Positions 1 to 6,506 of a DNA stretch of 7,577 bases are shown one piece after another. Location of the stretch: positions 1-7,577 of the forward strand of contig JAAZDL010000128.1 of NCBI GenBank assembly GCA_012512795.1. Reading direction: 5' to 3'. The notes beneath the pieces were generated by a model. It saw nothing but the letters and a program-made list of their open reading frames with translations, did not search any database and had not been told where the DNA came from. Each line of letters starts with the position of its first letter. The first letter of the stretch is position 1. Source of the DNA: Mycoplasmatota bacterium. Lineage in GTDB: Bacteria; Bacillota_I; Bacilli_A; RF39; UBA660. The position numbers and the translations under genes were made by a program.

Positions 1-373
1 TGATGATAAAATCAGGCATATAGAAACAATCAATATGAGTTAATGTATTAGTTGATAAAAGAAGTTCATAATCTTCAAGTGCTATTGTAGAATAAAAATT
101 TAAAATTAAATGACTAATTTTAAGTCTTATTATAAGTATAGTTGCATATCTAAATTTTATTAAGCATTTTATTTCTAGTAAAGAGAAGTTTCCTTTTTTC
201 TTTAACAAATCAAATACCTTTTCATAATGATTAGAAAAATATTTATAACTATAAAAAAGACAATGATTATATAAATTATTATCATTAACGTGAGTTTTTT
301 CATCACTACTGATTACTCTGTAATCAAAAGTAATTGAATTATTATTTAGAAATAAAACTACATACTTTTTCAA
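1..373 (-). CDS. Hypothetical protein, 5' part only (TTG start, runs off left edge)
   Basis: On the minus strand a frame stays open for 124 codons from 373 to the window edge. This is long for DNA this rich in A and T, so I take it as a real gene with its C-terminus missing. The start is TTG at 373-371. An in-frame TAA directly precedes it, so no longer start is possible, and an AGGAG ribosome binding site (385-381) lies 7 bases upstream. The next in-frame ATG is only at 19-17. The product begins M-K-K-Y-V-V-L-F-L and is rich in Asn, Tyr, Ile and Leu. Residues around 67-90 (LIKFRYATILIIRLKISHLI) are hydrophobic but carry Lys and Arg, which suggests amphipathic helices rather than a clear membrane span. 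I do not recognise a family. It follows the thioredoxin-like gene on the same strand but is separated from it by a terminator and has its own promoter. Confidence 0.72.
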   Translation of the reverse strand, partial: MKKYVVLFLNNNSITFDYRVISSDEKTHVNDNNLYNHCLFYSYKYFSNHYEKVFDLLKKKGNFSLLEIKCLIKFRYATILIIRLKISHLILNFYSTIALEDYELLLSTNTLTHIDCFYMPDFII

Positions 374-394
374 TTATATTCTCCTAATACTATA

Positions 395-403
395 ATAATA
401 ACA
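395..403 (-). promoter_or_regulatory. Extended -10 promoter for the left-edge gene
   Basis: Read on the minus strand, TG at 403-402 is followed after one base by TATTAT (400-395), which matches TATAAT at 5 of 6 positions. No good -35 box lies at the right distance, as is common when TG is present. Transcription would start about 10-15 bases upstream of the AGGAG site. An alternative pairing is TTTACT (417-412) with TATAGT (394-389) at 17-bp spacing, but it would start transcription inside the ribosome binding site. Confidence 0.4.
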
Positions 404-414
404 TACTTTTAAGT

Positions 415-449
415 AAAAAAAAATATGAAACTATTCTATTTCATATTTT
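415..449 (-). terminator. Intrinsic terminator of the thioredoxin-like gene
   Basis: The arms 420-430 and 439-449 are perfectly complementary over 11 bp and enclose an 8-base loop (431-438). On the minus strand the hairpin is followed by a T run; nine T in a row cover 423-415, five of them beyond the stem. The stem has only one G:C pair. The last codons and the TAG stop of the gene lie in the 5' arm and loop, so the terminator is partly coding. Confidence 0.7.
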
Positions 450-949
450 GTAACTAACTTATTAAAAAGATTATAATCTACAAGTTTTAACTCACTACTC
501 ATAGCTTCTATGCCTTTTCCATCTTTAATATATATAAACATAGGAGCAACATTTATTTCGTCTTTAATATCTTTAAATGTGTTTTTTAATATAGAAAGAT
601 ATGCTAAGTTTTCTTTATATTCGCTAACATCTAAATATATTACTTTTTCAGCAATTCCTGTCTTTTCAATCTCTTTATATAGCTTCTTTTCCATAGAGTT
701 TATTTCAGATGAACCTGTATAACTAACATAAAGAATTGCCTCTGCTGTTTCTGATAAAGCAAAGTTCATATCATTTAAATTAATTTGATCTACTTTTTCA
801 GAAAAGATGCTAGTATTTAATTTATTTTTTTCATATCCTAAGTAAAATACTCTTACGTATAATGATACTACAACCACTACAATTGATACTGCTAAAACAA
901 TAAAATAATTGCGCATAGGTATTTTTTTTGTTGCTTCTTTTTTTTCCAT
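431..949 (-). CDS. Membrane-anchored thioredoxin-fold-like protein lacking cysteines
   Basis: The 172-residue product has a basic N-terminus, one strong membrane segment (about residues 14-38, rich in Val and Ile) and a soluble domain expected outside the membrane. That domain reads like a thioredoxin fold: a strand AILYVSY (71-77), a turn TGSSEI (78-83) where a CxxC active site would lie, a helix, a strand KVIYLDV (102-108), then NVAPMFIYIKDGK (133-145) with Pro136 at the place of the family's cis-proline. The whole protein has no cysteine, so it cannot act as a classical disulfide oxidoreductase; a structural or binding role is inferred. The ATG at 949 has only a weak purine-rich site (AAGAAAG) upstream; Met12 is a possible later start. 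Two A8 runs lie in the first ten codons. It is transcribed alone, away from the HD gene, from a strong promoter. The fold is inferred from pattern, not from a search. Confidence 0.8.
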   Translation of the reverse strand: MEKKEATKKIPMRNYFIVLAVSIVVVVVSLYVRVFYLGYEKNKLNTSIFSEKVDQINLNDMNFALSETAEAILYVSYTGSSEINSMEKKLYKEIEKTGIAEKVIYLDVSEYKENLAYLSILKNTFKDIKDEINVAPMFIYIKDGKGIEAMSSELKLVDYNLFNKLVTKYEIE

Positions 950-973
950 ATTATCATCTACTTTCTTATATAT

Positions 974-1002
974 ATTTTAACATAACGAAATACAATTTTC
1001 AA
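974..1002 (-). promoter_or_regulatory. Sigma-A-type promoter of the thioredoxin-like gene
   Basis: On the minus strand TTGAAA (1002-997, 5 of 6 to consensus) is followed by a 17-bp spacer and TAAAAT (979-974, 5 of 6), with TG one base before the -10 box. This is the best-formed promoter in the window. It would give a leader of about 18 bases before the ATG at 949. Confidence 0.65.
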
Positions 1003-1034
1003 ACTATTTAATAGAATTATTAAGTTTTTTATTA

Positions 1035-1051
1035 TATAATTAAAAAAGGAG
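1035..1051 (+). promoter_or_regulatory. Ribosome binding site and possible -10 box of the HD gene
   Basis: AGGAG at 1047-1051 lies 6 bases before the ATG at 1058 and fixes the start. A perfect TATAAT lies at 1035-1040, but no convincing -35 box or TG precedes it, and transcription from it would begin almost inside the ribosome binding site. The RBS is secure; the promoter is doubtful in DNA this rich in A and T. Confidence 0.4.
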
Positions 1052-1057
1052 AAAAAA

Positions 1058-1576
1058 ATGTACGAAATATTTAATAAAGAAATCAATTATATAAAAAATG
1101 AAAAAATAAGAAATAGTTTAGTAACTATTTTAAAGTTATTACCAGATTATTTTTATGAGATTCCAGCAAGTTCTACTGGAAAATATCATCCTTCTTTTTC
1201 ACTTGGAGAAGGAGGCCTTGTAAGACACACTAAAGTAGCAGTTAGAATTGCTATTGAACTTTTTGATAATGTATCATTAACAAACTTTACTGAAAACGAA
1301 AAAGATTTAATTATATTTTCATTAATAATACATGATGGTTTAAAAAGTGGAAAGCAAAAACAAGAATATACAGAATTTGAGCATCCTTTGCTTATAAGTA
1401 ATCTTGTAAGAGAAAATAAAGACAAACTTTCTTTAGAAGATGAAGAGATAGACTTTATATGTAACTGTGTAGAAACACATATGGGCCCATGGACTAAAAA
1501 TTATAAAGGTGATGAAGTTCTTAGAGCTCCCAAAGATAAATCACAAAGATTTGTACATATGTGTGATTATTTATAA
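1058..1576 (+). CDS. HD-domain phosphohydrolase, probably cut short by a stop codon
   Basis: The 172-residue product belongs to the HD superfamily of metal-dependent phosphohydrolases, which often act on nucleotides or nucleic acids; the substrate is not evident. All expected metal ligands are visible: His57 in GEGGLVRHT (50-58), the doublet His92-Asp93 in IIHDGLKSG, His109 in EFEHPLLIS, His141 in ETHMGPW and the distal Asp170 in HMCDYL. The motif PASSTGKYHP (36-45) is typical of a small subgroup I recall from Firmicutes and phages. In that subgroup CDYL is normally followed by a tail like ASRKxLE. Here TAA (1574-1576) comes at once, but the next codons in the same frame read SRRFLDVKF, so the tail is present behind the stop. 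The truncated form keeps every ligand and could still be active. It is the only plus-strand gene in the window and converges on the small gene at 1624-1788. Confidence 0.85.
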   Translation: MYEIFNKEINYIKNEKIRNSLVTILKLLPDYFYEIPASSTGKYHPSFSLGEGGLVRHTKVAVRIAIELFDNVSLTNFTENEKDLIIFSLIIHDGLKSGKQKQEYTEFEHPLLISNLVRENKDKLSLEDEEIDFICNCVETHMGPWTKNYKGDEVLRAPKDKSQRFVHMCDYL

Positions 1577-1627
1577 AGCAGAAGATTTTTAGATGTTAAA
1601 TTTGAAAAAGATAATATAATTGACTAA
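1577..1627 (+). pseudogene. In-frame C-terminal tail of the HD gene, behind its TAA
   Basis: After the TAA at 1574-1576 the same frame continues for 16 codons (SRRFLDVKFEKDNIID) to a second TAA at 1625-1627. SRRFLDVKF matches the tail I remember for this HD subgroup after CDYL. The stop is therefore probably a nonsense change, a sequencing error or a read-through site, rather than the natural end. One base change would restore a sense codon. A full-length product would have 189 residues. Confidence 0.6.
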
Positions 1628-1638
1628 TTATCTTTTTC
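1604..1638. terminator. Shared hairpin between convergent genes, likely bidirectional terminator
   Basis: GAAAAAGATAAT (1604-1615) and its exact reverse complement (1627-1638) form a 12-bp stem with an 11-base loop. On either strand the 3' arm ends in a run of five T followed by C. The T runs beyond the stem are poor, so termination may be partial. The hairpin covers both the second stop of the HD frame and the stop of the 54-codon gene. Confidence 0.55.
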
Positions 1639-1788
1639 TATAACAAATTTCTCTATTTTTTTAAACTCTAAATCATTTTTATATAAAGATTTAACTTTTT
1701 CTATTTTAATAAAAGATTTAATATATTTTATAAATATAGTTTTATCTTTTTTTAATTCATTAATTTTATCTTGTACTTCTTTTGTCAT
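1624..1788 (-). CDS. Small basic hypothetical protein, 54 residues
   Basis: This short frame on the minus strand starts with ATG at 1788 and ends with TAG at 1626-1624. A strong ribosome binding site (AAGGGAG, ending 6 bases before the ATG) overlaps the stop codon of the upstream 861-codon gene, from which it is only 11 bases away, so translational coupling is likely. The product is rich in Lys, Ile and Phe, clearly basic, and looks like two or three amphipathic helices (for example EVQDKINELKKDK, residues 4-16). It has no Cys, no membrane segment and no signal peptide. I recognise no family. Its last four residues, EKDN, are encoded in the arm of the shared hairpin. Being last in the run after pcrA and the 861-codon gene, it may work with the latter, but this is only context. 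Confidence 0.7.
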   Translation of the reverse strand: MTKEVQDKINELKKDKTIFIKYIKSFIKIEKVKSLYKNDLEFKKIEKFVIEKDN

Positions 1789-1799
1789 ATTAGTCTCCC

Positions 1800-4385
1800 T
1801 TAATCAAACTCAACTTCAAGAATAGGTATGTTGTTTCGTTTAGCAATTTGAATTAAATCATCTGTTATACTTCCTATGATTATTAAAAATTCTGCTTTCA
1901 TATTATTATTACTTATTCTATCTTTATTTATTTTAATTAATGTATTACCTTCATAAGTAGTAAATCTTGCAGATCCATTTTTATATAATTTATTATATCC
2001 ATAGCAATTTTTATCAAGACTAGATACATTTAAACATACATAATGTATACCATCATCAGTATTAGAACAAAGAACTTTAAAATCATTGTTTTTAATTGAA
2101 TAAATAACTGTTTCATTTACAGTTTTCTTTTTTATCATACTAGGATTATATATTAAAAGCATTTCTAATTCATCTAGAGTTACAATTTCTAAATTAATAA
2201 GTTCATACATATATTTTTTTAATTTGTTAAACATCTCATTAACAACAATTACATTTCTTTTAGTTCTTAGATTTATAACATTATCAATATATTCTAATAA
2301 TATTGCAAAGTCTTTTTTAGAAAATAATAATTTGATTACAGAAAATAAAGATGATTCTTCTTCAGTAAAAATTTGATTATCATTATCTTTTGCTCGTTCT
2401 AAAGACTCTGCACTATATAAATCACAAAACTGTTTTATAGTGGATACTTCTAACCATCCAGTATTTCCTTTTTCATCATAACTTTTATTAAACAAATATT
2501 TACAAACTAAGTTTCTATAAATGTTTTCGTCTTTAGCAACAGCTAGTTCTTTTATAAAGTTTTTTAAAAGTAATATATCATAAGTAGAAAGCTCATTAGC
2601 ATGTTTAATATTTAATGGATTTGAGTATGATGAGAATAAATCAATTAAGTTTTCAATTTCTTTTTCAGTTAATTTTTTATTATCTATATCATGTAATATA
2701 TCTTTATAATATGTAAAGTTTTCAAGTGCTTTAAATAATGATTCTTTATTATTAGAATATACACTAGTAAATATTTTATAGTACTTTTCAAATAAATATC
2801 GCATTTTATCATCTTTAATTATATATAATAGTGTTGACATATTTGTAAAATTATATTTACAATAATCACGTAGCAAGTTTACATCTATAAAACTAAGTCT
2901 AGTGTCAAATTGCTCTAAAGAATAAAGTTCGTAAACTGATAATTTATTATCAGTTTTAATATTATATGCATTATTTAATAACACATTAAGCATAGATGCT
3001 GATACATTTCTATACTCTTTAACATATCCATGTTTATATAATAAAGAAGCAGCTATATATTTAGTAACAGATTCTACAGAGTTATTGTTAATAATTTTTT
3101 TATTAAAAAGTATTTTAAATAAATCAAAAACACAATCAAAATCATTTTGATAATCAAAAGTATTAATATTAGTTAAATACTCATTATATATTTTATTAAT
3201 AACTTTATAATATTCATTATATAAAGTATCGTTATTATAATACTTTTCAAATAAAGTTAGACATTTTTTATTATTATCTATAATTATTGTTTCTTTTGTT
3301 TTTTGAGAAGAGTTTTCATCATATATTGGAACAGTATATGCTAAAACATAATTTACATCAATATTAATAAGACTAATTATATGTTCTATATTTAATGATT
3401 GAATAACTTTAATTAATTTTTTTGAATATTGATAACTTACATTTTGACTTTTTTTATCAAATTTATATAGTTTACCTTTTGCATTTAAAAGACTCTTTTC
3501 AACAAAAATATCAATTATTTCTTCAGTTTTTTTACTCTCTATATTCTCAAAAATTTCGCATATTATATCATCATGATTATTATTTAAATCATAAATATTT
3601 ACAAACCTTATAAGATCAGTATCATATTTTAATATTTCAATTAAAGTTTTTTCATTAATATAATTTATCATAAAAGGATAGCTTTTAATAAATTCTTTTT
3701 GTATATCAATACTCATAGTGTCCAAAATATTAATATCTTCTTTTATTTTTTTAACTTCTTTTTTTATATAAGACATTCTAGCCTCACCATTAATATATGA
3801 TGAGTATTTTTCATTATCTGCATATTTATTTTGAATTGCTTGGTTTGAGTATTTAATAAAAATAGGGTTTACCTCAATTATAAAGTCCCACTGTCTATCT
3901 GTAAGTTTATTTTTAATCTTATTAATAATATCTTCAGTTTGTTTTAAATCACTTCTTGATAAAACTTGTATTACTTTTTTTAAATCATCCATAAAAAGTT
4001 TTGTTATATCTTCCTCTTGTTTAAAATACAATTTAATATAAGACTCTATTTCTTCTTCAGTTAATTTTACAACTGATGCATTCATAAAAAGTTTATTGTC
4101 TTTTAGCCAAGAAGATACAATTTCTTTTTTTGCTTCTTGAGATGCATACTTAAACATAGATAAATTACTATTAACTCTAGATTTTTGAAAATCGATTGGC
4201 AAAACTCTAATAAGATTTGGATGATTAAAAAACAAATAAGTCAAAAGACTTTCATTGTTTTCTAATTCTTTATTATCTAAATATTTAAATTCAATTTCTT
4301 TTTCTTCTAATCCATTAATACTTTTAATAAATGAATCAACTTTGTTTTGAATTTCTTTATTTTTCATTCTTTGAAATATATTCAT
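1800..4385 (-). CDS. Large helical protein of unknown function, 861 residues
   Basis: I recognise no family over most of this protein. It has no signal peptide, no membrane segment and no nucleotide-binding motif, so it is probably cytoplasmic. It is very rich in Asn, Lys, Ile and Tyr. Most of it looks like alpha-helical repeats. A loose motif, Pro followed by hydrophobic residues at the end of a helix pair, recurs: NHPNLIRVL (54-62), VNPIFIKYS (172-180), SYPFMINYI (235-243) and YNPSMIKKK (746-754). The last 105 residues differ: short strand-like stretches (DFKVLCS 768-774, GIHYVCLNVSSL 779-790) and a final strand-helix-strand, AEFLIIIGSI to NNIPILEVEFD (831-861), as in a small alpha/beta domain. 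The start is firm: GAGGTG lies just before the ATG at 4385. It lies 35 bases behind pcrA, has its own extended -10 promoter and is followed after 11 bases by the 54-codon gene. Confidence 0.9.
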   Translation of the reverse strand: MNIFQRMKNKEIQNKVDSFIKSINGLEEKEIEFKYLDNKELENNESLLTYLFFNHPNLIRVLPIDFQKSRVNSNLSMFKYASQEAKKEIVSSWLKDNKLFMNASVVKLTEEEIESYIKLYFKQEEDITKLFMDDLKKVIQVLSRSDLKQTEDIINKIKNKLTDRQWDFIIEVNPIFIKYSNQAIQNKYADNEKYSSYINGEARMSYIKKEVKKIKEDINILDTMSIDIQKEFIKSYPFMINYINEKTLIEILKYDTDLIRFVNIYDLNNNHDDIICEIFENIESKKTEEIIDIFVEKSLLNAKGKLYKFDKKSQNVSYQYSKKLIKVIQSLNIEHIISLINIDVNYVLAYTVPIYDENSSQKTKETIIIDNNKKCLTLFEKYYNNDTLYNEYYKVINKIYNEYLTNINTFDYQNDFDCVFDLFKILFNKKIINNNSVESVTKYIAASLLYKHGYVKEYRNVSASMLNVLLNNAYNIKTDNKLSVYELYSLEQFDTRLSFIDVNLLRDYCKYNFTNMSTLLYIIKDDKMRYLFEKYYKIFTSVYSNNKESLFKALENFTYYKDILHDIDNKKLTEKEIENLIDLFSSYSNPLNIKHANELSTYDILLLKNFIKELAVAKDENIYRNLVCKYLFNKSYDEKGNTGWLEVSTIKQFCDLYSAESLERAKDNDNQIFTEEESSLFSVIKLLFSKKDFAILLEYIDNVINLRTKRNVIVVNEMFNKLKKYMYELINLEIVTLDELEMLLIYNPSMIKKKTVNETVIYSIKNNDFKVLCSNTDDGIHYVCLNVSSLDKNCYGYNKLYKNGSARFTTYEGNTLIKINKDRISNNNMKAEFLIIIGSITDDLIQIAKRNNIPILEVEFD

Positions 4386-4407
4386 AAATACACCTCTATT
4401 ATAAATT

Positions 4408-4416
4408 ATTATAACA
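4408..4416 (-). promoter_or_regulatory. Extended -10 promoter before the 861-codon gene
   Basis: On the minus strand TGTTATAAT (4416-4408) is a perfect extended -10 box. TTAACT (4435-4430), overlapping the end of pcrA, is a fair -35 box at 16 bp. It lies in the 35-base gap, so the two downstream genes can be transcribed without pcrA as well as by read-through from it. No terminator hairpin is visible in the gap. Confidence 0.5.
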
Positions 4417-4420
4417 CAAA

Positions 4421-6487
4421 TTATTTTTTAGTTAAATATTTATGATTAGCTGCGATAGATTTTATACCAACACCATGTTTGAATGCTATAGTCGCTATAC
4501 TTCCACTTATTGATACTACTACTCCTTCACCAAAAAGTGTGTGAGTAACAGTATCTCCGTCTTTTATTATAGAAGAATCATTATACATATTATTAGTAAA
4601 TTTCTCTCTTAATTGTTTAGTGTCAGTTATATTTATTAAATCTTTATCTATCTCTTTTATAAATCTACTTTCTATTGAACTTGTATTTTTACCAAATAAA
4701 GTTCTTGATCTAGTACTTAATAAAAATAATTTAGACTTAGCTCTAGTTATTCCAACATAACAAAGTCTTCTCTCTTCTTCAAGTTCACTTTCATTTTCAA
4801 AACTTCTTGCATGTGGAAATATTCCTTCTTCCATTCCCGGTATAAAAACAACTTTAAATTCTAAACCTTTTGCTGAATGAAGAGTCATTAAAGTTACGGT
4901 ATTTTCACTATTTTTATATTGACCTGAATCGCTTACTAAAAGTACATTTTCTAAAAATGTTTCTAAATCATAAATACCATTTTCTTCAAAAGAAAGAGCA
5001 ACACTTTTAAACTCATTTAAGTTTTCAACTTTAGAAATACTTTCAAGTGATTTGTCTAACTCATATTCTAATCTAATTCCAGTTCTTTCAAGTACTTCTT
5101 CTATTAACTCAGAAAGACTTAATGAAGTAGAATCTTCAATTAAACTATCTAACATTTTCTTCCATTCTAATTCTTTTCCTGATGTTATCGCATCATAAAG
5201 ACTAATATTTTCTTCATTTGCTTTATTTCTTAAATTTTCTATTGATTTGAGCCCTATTCCTTTTTTAGGAACATTAATAACTCTTTCAAGACTAACTGAA
5301 TCGTTATGATTATATATTAAATTTAAATAAGCAATTAAATCTTTAATTTCTTTTCTGTTATAGAAGTAAAAACTACCAATAATATTGTATGGAATGTTGC
5401 TTACAACAAAGTTCTCTTGAAGATTTCTACTTTGAGCATTAGTTCTATATAAAATAGCAAAGTCACTATAATTATAACCAAGCGATACTAAATCTTTAAT
5501 TTTATCAATTATATATTTAGCTTCTTTTATCTCATCATCTACTCTAATATAGTCTATCTTATCTCCATCACTTGATGAAGTCCATAATTTTAATTTTTTA
5601 CCTTCACTATTATTTTTAATTACTGAGTTAGCTGCTTTAAGAATATTATTAGTACTTCTATAATTTTCTTCAAGTAAAACTACTTTTGCACCTTTATAAT
5701 CTTTTTCAAAATTTAATATATTTCTATAATCTGCATTTCTCCACGAATATATACTTTGATTAGTATCTCCTACTACAAATATATTTTTATATTTACTTGC
5801 TAAAAGCTTACAAAGTTCATATTGAATGCTATTTGTATCTTGATACTCATCTATTAAAATATATTTAAATTTTTCTTGATAATGGTCTAATATATTATTA
5901 CTCTTTTTAAATATTTCAACTGGTTTAAGTAATAAGTCATCAAAATCAACTGAATTATTTTCTTTTAAAAGTTTTAAATATATTTCATAAACAAGTGATA
6001 TTACTTTATCTTCTTCAGAAAAGAACATTTTCGAATAATCATTTGGTGATAATCCTTCGTTTTTAGCCATACTTATTCTTGATATTATATGTTTTATATC
6101 ATAATCTACTGGATCATAATCATTTTCTTTTAATATTCTTTTAATTAAAGCTTTTGTATCTTCAGCATCTAATATAGTAATGTTAGAATTATAGTTTATT
6201 TCCGCATAGTTTTCTCTTAAAATTCTAAGACCAAAAGAATGAAAAGTGCCAATAAATATCGAATCTGATATAGATCCAACTTTTACTTCTACTCTTTGTT
6301 TCATCTCTCTTGCTGCTTTATTTGTAAATGTTATTGCAAGTATATTATAAGGACTTACTCCATCATCTATTAAAGAGACTATTCTCTCTGTTAATACTCT
6401 TGTTTTACCGCTTCCTGCTCCTGCTAAAACTAAGCAAGGTCCATTTTTATGATTAACTGCTTCTAATTGTTTTTCATTTAATGTCAT
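4421..6487 (-). CDS. pcrA: ATP-dependent DNA helicase PcrA/UvrD (SF1A)
   Basis: PcrA is a 3'-5' DNA helicase that takes part in nucleotide excision repair, plasmid rolling-circle replication and clearing RecA and stalled polymerases from DNA. All SF1A motifs are in order: Q motif LNEKQLEAV (3-11), Walker A AGAGSGKT (22-29), Ia ITFTNKAAREM (52-62), GTFHSFGLRIL (80-90), II LIDEYQDT (211-218), III VVGDTNQSIYSWR (238-250), IV LEENYRST (272-279), IVa YRTNAQSR (347-354), V TLMTLHSAKGLEF (532-544) and VI RRLCYVGITRAKSKL (573-587). The C-terminal domain (DTVTHTLFGEGVVVSI, 645-660, to GVGIKSIAA, 672-680) is the Tudor-like part typical of PcrA that contacts RNA polymerase. At 688 residues it is slightly shorter than the roughly 720 known for Bacillus-type PcrA. 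A GAGGT site 8 bases before the ATG supports the start. It leads the run with the 861- and 54-codon genes. ligA, a frequent downstream partner, is absent here. Confidence 0.97.
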   Translation of the reverse strand: MTLNEKQLEAVNHKNGPCLVLAGAGSGKTRVLTERIVSLIDDGVSPYNILAITFTNKAAREMKQRVEVKVGSISDSIFIGTFHSFGLRILRENYAEINYNSNITILDAEDTKALIKRILKENDYDPVDYDIKHIISRISMAKNEGLSPNDYSKMFFSEEDKVISLVYEIYLKLLKENNSVDFDDLLLKPVEIFKKSNNILDHYQEKFKYILIDEYQDTNSIQYELCKLLASKYKNIFVVGDTNQSIYSWRNADYRNILNFEKDYKGAKVVLLEENYRSTNNILKAANSVIKNNSEGKKLKLWTSSSDGDKIDYIRVDDEIKEAKYIIDKIKDLVSLGYNYSDFAILYRTNAQSRNLQENFVVSNIPYNIIGSFYFYNRKEIKDLIAYLNLIYNHNDSVSLERVINVPKKGIGLKSIENLRNKANEENISLYDAITSGKELEWKKMLDSLIEDSTSLSLSELIEEVLERTGIRLEYELDKSLESISKVENLNEFKSVALSFEENGIYDLETFLENVLLVSDSGQYKNSENTVTLMTLHSAKGLEFKVVFIPGMEEGIFPHARSFENESELEEERRLCYVGITRAKSKLFLLSTRSRTLFGKNTSSIESRFIKEIDKDLINITDTKQLREKFTNNMYNDSSIIKDGDTVTHTLFGEGVVVSISGSIATIAFKHGVGIKSIAANHKYLTKK

Positions 6488-6506
6488 ACTCTTTTACCTC
6501 TAAAAT

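Noticed and set aside
510..722. Plus-strand open frame of 70 codons
   Set aside because: It lies wholly opposite the thioredoxin-like gene, has no ribosome binding site and gives no recognisable protein.
1025..1047. Inverted repeat of 7 A:T pairs before the HD gene, considered as an operator or attenuator
   Set aside because: It is only A:T pairs with a 9-base loop, which is expected by chance in this composition, and the stem would be unstable.
1186..1425. Minus-strand open frame of 79 codons
   Set aside because: It lies antisense inside the HD gene, whose conserved motifs prove the plus strand is coding.
3422..3613. Plus-strand open frame of 63 codons
   Set aside because: It lies antisense inside the 861-codon gene, has low-complexity composition and no ribosome binding site.
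1624..6487. Helicase plus unknown large gene as an antiphage system of the Gabija or similar type
   Set aside because: The helicase is a full housekeeping PcrA with the C-terminal RNA-polymerase-binding domain, and the large protein shows no nuclease, ATPase or TOPRIM motif. Nothing supports a defence role beyond adjacency.
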